This document shows, piece after piece, positions 61,316 through 64,000 of a stretch of DNA of 64,000 nt. The DNA comes from Ceratorhiza oryzae-sativae (Eukaryota > Basidiomycota > Agaricomycetes > Cantharellales > Ceratobasidiaceae). Positions within the stretch are counted from its first letter, which is position 1. Every line of letters begins with the position of its first letter. The notes under the pieces were generated by a model. The model was not told the DNA's origin. It did not search any database and was given only the letters and a program-made list of their open reading frames with translations. Location of the stretch: contig JARWMV010000233.1 of the NCBI GenBank assembly GCA_030998015.1, forward strand, positions 1,860,001-1,924,000, in the 5' to 3' direction. The position numbers and the translations under genes are program-made.

Positions 61316-62618
61316 ATGCTCGAAGCGCGCCTCGAACAAGCAGTTACCCTCAAGAAGCTCTTGGATGGTGAGTTCCCGCTGCGATACGCGTATTGGCCCG
61401 TGTCTGACGCGTTCAACATCATCCCAGCGATCAAGGAGCTGGTGACCGACGCCAACTTTGAATGCGGAGAGGAGGGTTTGGTATGTTCTGCCCTCTGATC
61501 ATTCGAGCACTAGTTTGATGAACGTGCATGCAGAAACTCCAAGCGATGGACAACTCGCACGTTGCCCTCGTCTCCGTCCAGCTCGAGCCTCAGGGATTTG
61601 AAAAGTATCGCTGTGATCGACCAATGCCCCTCGGCGTGAACCTTGGCTCGCTCACCAAGGTCCTCAAGTGCGCCAAGGACGATGACCGAGTCACGCTCAA
61701 GGCTGCAGAAAACGCAGATGTTCTCAACTTGGTTTACGAGGCGCGCAGTACGTTTCGATCACTCCCTATCTCATATTCGAACAGGGCTAATGGATCTGTA
61801 GACTCCGACAGGATTGCCGAATACGAGATGAAACTCATGGAAATCGATATCGACACGCTTGGTATTCCGGATACTGAGTACGAAGCGGTGGTAGTCATGC
61901 AGTCCGCCGAGTTTGCGCGTATCGTCCGAGACCTGAGCGCGCTCGGTGAGTCTGTCAAGATCGAAGTTACGAAAGAAGGCATCCGGTTCTCAGCCGACGG
62001 TGAGGCTGCCAATGGCAGTGTGCTCCTCAAGGCTACGGAGAGCGCACGAGAGCGATACAAGGATATCGACGAAGGTGGAGAGAAGAAAAAGGTCAAGGTC
62101 AAGAAGGAAAACGACGAAAAGCCGCGAAAGCGCAAGCGCACCGGCGATGCGGATGTCAAAATGGAAAATGGAGACGACGCGATCGAGGAAGACGATGGTG
62201 GCGAAAAGGGCGGCTTGTTCAAGCCTGGCTCGGACGGCGAGGAAGAAAAGGATGACGACGAAGAGCCTGCCGGGTCTGACGTCGAGGAAGATTCGGACGG
62301 TGCATCCAAGAAGCGAAAGCGCTCGTCTCAGAAAAAGTCCAAGGACGAGGGATCCGACTCGACTGGCGGAGTGATGGTCGAGCTGAGCTCGAGCGTGAAC
62401 TTGACGTTTTCGCTCAAGTACCTGGTCAACTTTTCCAAGTCGACCGCCTTGTCCAACCATGTTACGCTCAAGCTGAGCAATGACGTCCCTCTGCTGGTGC
62501 GTAGTGTTTTTGCCATGCATCATTCGCATTCGCTAACTTTGTTCTGGGGCAGGTGCACTACAAGTTTGGCCAGGGCCACATCCAGTACTACCTCGCACCT
62601 AAGATTGGAGACGAGTAA
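61316..62618 (+). CDS. POL30: PCNA sliding clamp with a large charged insertion
   Basis: Five exons: MLEARLEQAVTLKKLLDG; AIKELVTDANFECGEEGL; LQAMDNSHVALVSVQL...CDRPMPLGVNLGSLTKVLKCA; the long exon with DRIAEYEMKLMEIDIDTLGIPDTEYE and GIRFSADGEAANGSVLLK; and HYKFGQGHIQYYLAPKIGDE* at 62618. All clamp landmarks are present, including the interdomain loop and the C-terminal LAPKIGDE. The product is about 360 residues against roughly 260 for the family. The excess is one block (about residues 190-294, nt 62050-62362) in domain 2, between VLLKAT and VMVELSSSVNLTFSLKYL. It alternates basic clusters (KPRKRKR, KKRKRSSQKK) and acidic runs (EEEKDDDEE). In human PCNA this site is a short loop on the back of the ring. 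The insertion stays in frame and shows no usable splice pair. Confidence 0.92.
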
Positions 62619-62825
62619 CCGCTTCTTGGCTGACCCATTTTATTTGCCCTTTTATCTTGCTTTATACTTGATTGATTTTTCGCGGGAGCGTAATAAAACA
62701 CTGTATTTAGCCAATTGCAGTCGTCCTAAGCATCATTCGAATCATTGATAGGAAAGAAATTGGCTAACCCTGCTGATGAAAAGGGGGCCAAAGACAAATA
62801 GTGCCAAGGATCAGACAAAAGCGAC

Positions 62826-62912
62826 TGTCCCCACCGTGAATCGAACACGGGCTGCTTCGGGATAGCTTCGATGAACCACAACGAAGCGTCATAACCACTA
62901 GACCATAGGAAC
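62826..62912 (-). tRNA. tRNA-His (GTG) with a short intron
   Basis: The reverse complement starts GTTCCTATGGTCTAGTGGTTATGAC and ends CCCGTGTTCGATTCACGGTGGGGACA. The acceptor stem GTTCCTA pairs with TGGGGAC, counting G-U pairs. The anticodon stem CTTCG/CGAAG encloses TTGTGG followed by about 15 extra nt, an intron at the canonical position after base 37. The anticodon is GTG. The total is 87 nt with the intron. Confidence 0.9.
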
Positions 62913-63489
62913 TTGGGCCGAGGTCGAAACGCCACATTACTGAGCCGTCACCTCAACTCGCAGACGCTTGTATACAAATTCAATCTCTCATGTTCATTCA
63001 CGCCAAGTATCACCAGCACGATCGATTCAAAGAAATCCCAAGCCAAGCAAAAATTGATCAAAAAATAGCAGAGATATGCGATATACGTATACGTATAAAA
63101 AATCAACCGCCAAGGAAACCTCAAAATGAATATGAACCACCAACAAGGGCGAATAAACACACCAGCCGGGGTGAACGATAAATGTAAAAGAAAACTCGGC
63201 ATCGAAGGGCGTCAAGAAGTTGAAAAGAGGCGGAGGTGGAGTAGGCGACTTGGGCGCGTAGAAGTGAAGAAAGAGGAGACCGCGAGGCGAGGACGAACTA
63301 CAGTAAGGAACGGAATGGGGCATTGCGCCACGGGTATGAAGATAAATGAGTAGAAGACCACACACCGCGCCAACGGAGATACAACACAGCTGTCCGCACA
63401 AGCAAAAATAGAGCCGAAGAAAGAGAGGACTGGGAAGAGATCATGTACTTTAAGCAGCCTTGCCAACGGTGTGGTCACCGCCCGTCTCG

Positions 63490-64000
63490 CTATGCTGAGA
63501 TCTCGCTGTTCATGCTCTTTCGGAACGGATTTCGATCCTCGGTAGCCGTGGATGGGCTTAGATTGCCAGAGTTGGACGGTGCGTAGAGGGTGCGCATGCC
63601 TTGTTGAGATCCGGCTGGGCTCGGGCCAGTGGTGCGGGCTTGGGCGTAAGCTCGCATCATGGCATCGGGGGAAGAGCTGTGTGGAAGCATAGGCATGGCT
63701 CCGATGGGAGACATGGCAGAGTGAGCGGCAGGTGGGGGAGGCTCGACCGAGATGCCAGGAGCATCGTAGGCATCAGCCATGCTCTCAGGACGCAGGATGT
63801 AGTCTTCTCCAGATGCGCTCTGACCGGAACGGAGGTCTAGCAGAAATCAATATGAGTAGAGCAACCACAGGGAGATCAATAGAACTCACGGGTCGCAGCC
63901 GGCATCTTCAGAATATCATCCCTCAACTCTCCATCTACGCTCGGGCGACTGTGCTCATGCCCTTGCGCAACCTTGGCTCGAATGTCATCCGCGCTCAACG
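63490..64000 (-). CDS. C-terminal tail of an unidentified protein (runs off right edge)
   Basis: Two exons are visible. The one at the window edge reads LSADDIRAKVAQGHEHSRPS and GELRDDILKMPAATR. After an intron of about 50 nt (63838-63890) the last exon gives SASGEDYILRPESMADAYD, a Pro/Ala/Ser-rich stretch (VEPPPPAAHSAMSPIGAM) and NPFRKSMNSEISA* at 63490. It looks like the disordered cytoplasmic tail of a larger, perhaps membrane, protein. No domain is visible, so no function is assigned. The 3' UTR probably extends toward 63000. Confidence 0.6.

Noticed and set aside
61734..62309. Minus-strand Ser-rich frame opposite PCNA
   Set aside because: It is a shadow of the charged insertion (Ser runs complement Glu/Asp codons).
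62050..62362. Possibility that the PCNA insertion is an unspliced intron
   Set aside because: It stays open for over 100 codons, its length is far above local introns, no convincing GT...branch...AG set brackets it, and its composition is protein-like. RNA data would still be the final test.

Overview
The window is nuclear DNA of a filamentous basidiomycete, most likely an Agaricomycete of the Rhizoctonia (Ceratobasidiaceae) type. The reasons: genes are split by many 45-60 nt GT...AG introns with CTRAC/CTAAT branch points; spliceosomal, PRC2 and KEOPS homologues are of fungal type; a CBM1-GH5 cellulase is present; and there are lineage-restricted TKL-like kinases and orphan genes. The species assignment is inference from family impressions, not a search. 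All exon models below were read by eye from splice signals and frame continuity.

Layout. 0-9 kb is conserved: the 5' end of a probable Nup84/107 nucleoporin (-), a SAC3/GANP mRNA-export protein (+), BUD32 of KEOPS (-) and NSE3 of SMC5/6 (+). 9-25 kb is accessory: a Zn(II)2Cys6 cluster spliced in frame to a protein kinase (9684-11856, with a frameshift near its end), an orphan AT-hook protein (-), long gene-poor DNA with a small palindromic element, a pseudokinase with a disordered N-terminus, and a disordered repeat protein sharing a basic motif with that pseudokinase. 25-33 kb is conserved: an E(z)/EZH2 methyltransferase (-), an NAD(P)-binding protein (-), GPN1 GTPase (-) and a p47/Shp1 UBX cofactor (+). 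33-37 kb is gene-poor and carries a MITE-like element and a decayed tRNA-Glu.

37-50 kb holds a secreted CBM1-GH5 endoglucanase, an ACS-type MFS transporter, a PTC7-like phosphatase (-), the 25-kDa CFIm subunit NUDT21 (-), a secreted S1/P1 nuclease and a small orphan gene. 50-64 kb holds a LENG1/CIR_N protein (-), a broken BTB/POZ gene (-), tRNA-Glu(CTC) (+), a C2-domain protein (-), the farnesyltransferase beta subunit (+), an identical tRNA-Glu(CTC) (-), PCNA (+) with a roughly 100-residue charged insertion, an intron-containing tRNA-His (-) and the 3' end of an unidentified gene (-).

Most conserved genes serve nuclear information flow: pore and mRNA export (Nup84/107, SAC3), tRNA modification (BUD32), SMC5/6, PRC2 silencing, GPN1, 3'-end processing (NUDT21) and replication (PCNA). 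There is no operon logic. The two most unusual items are the Zn2Cys6-kinase chimera and the PCNA insertion.
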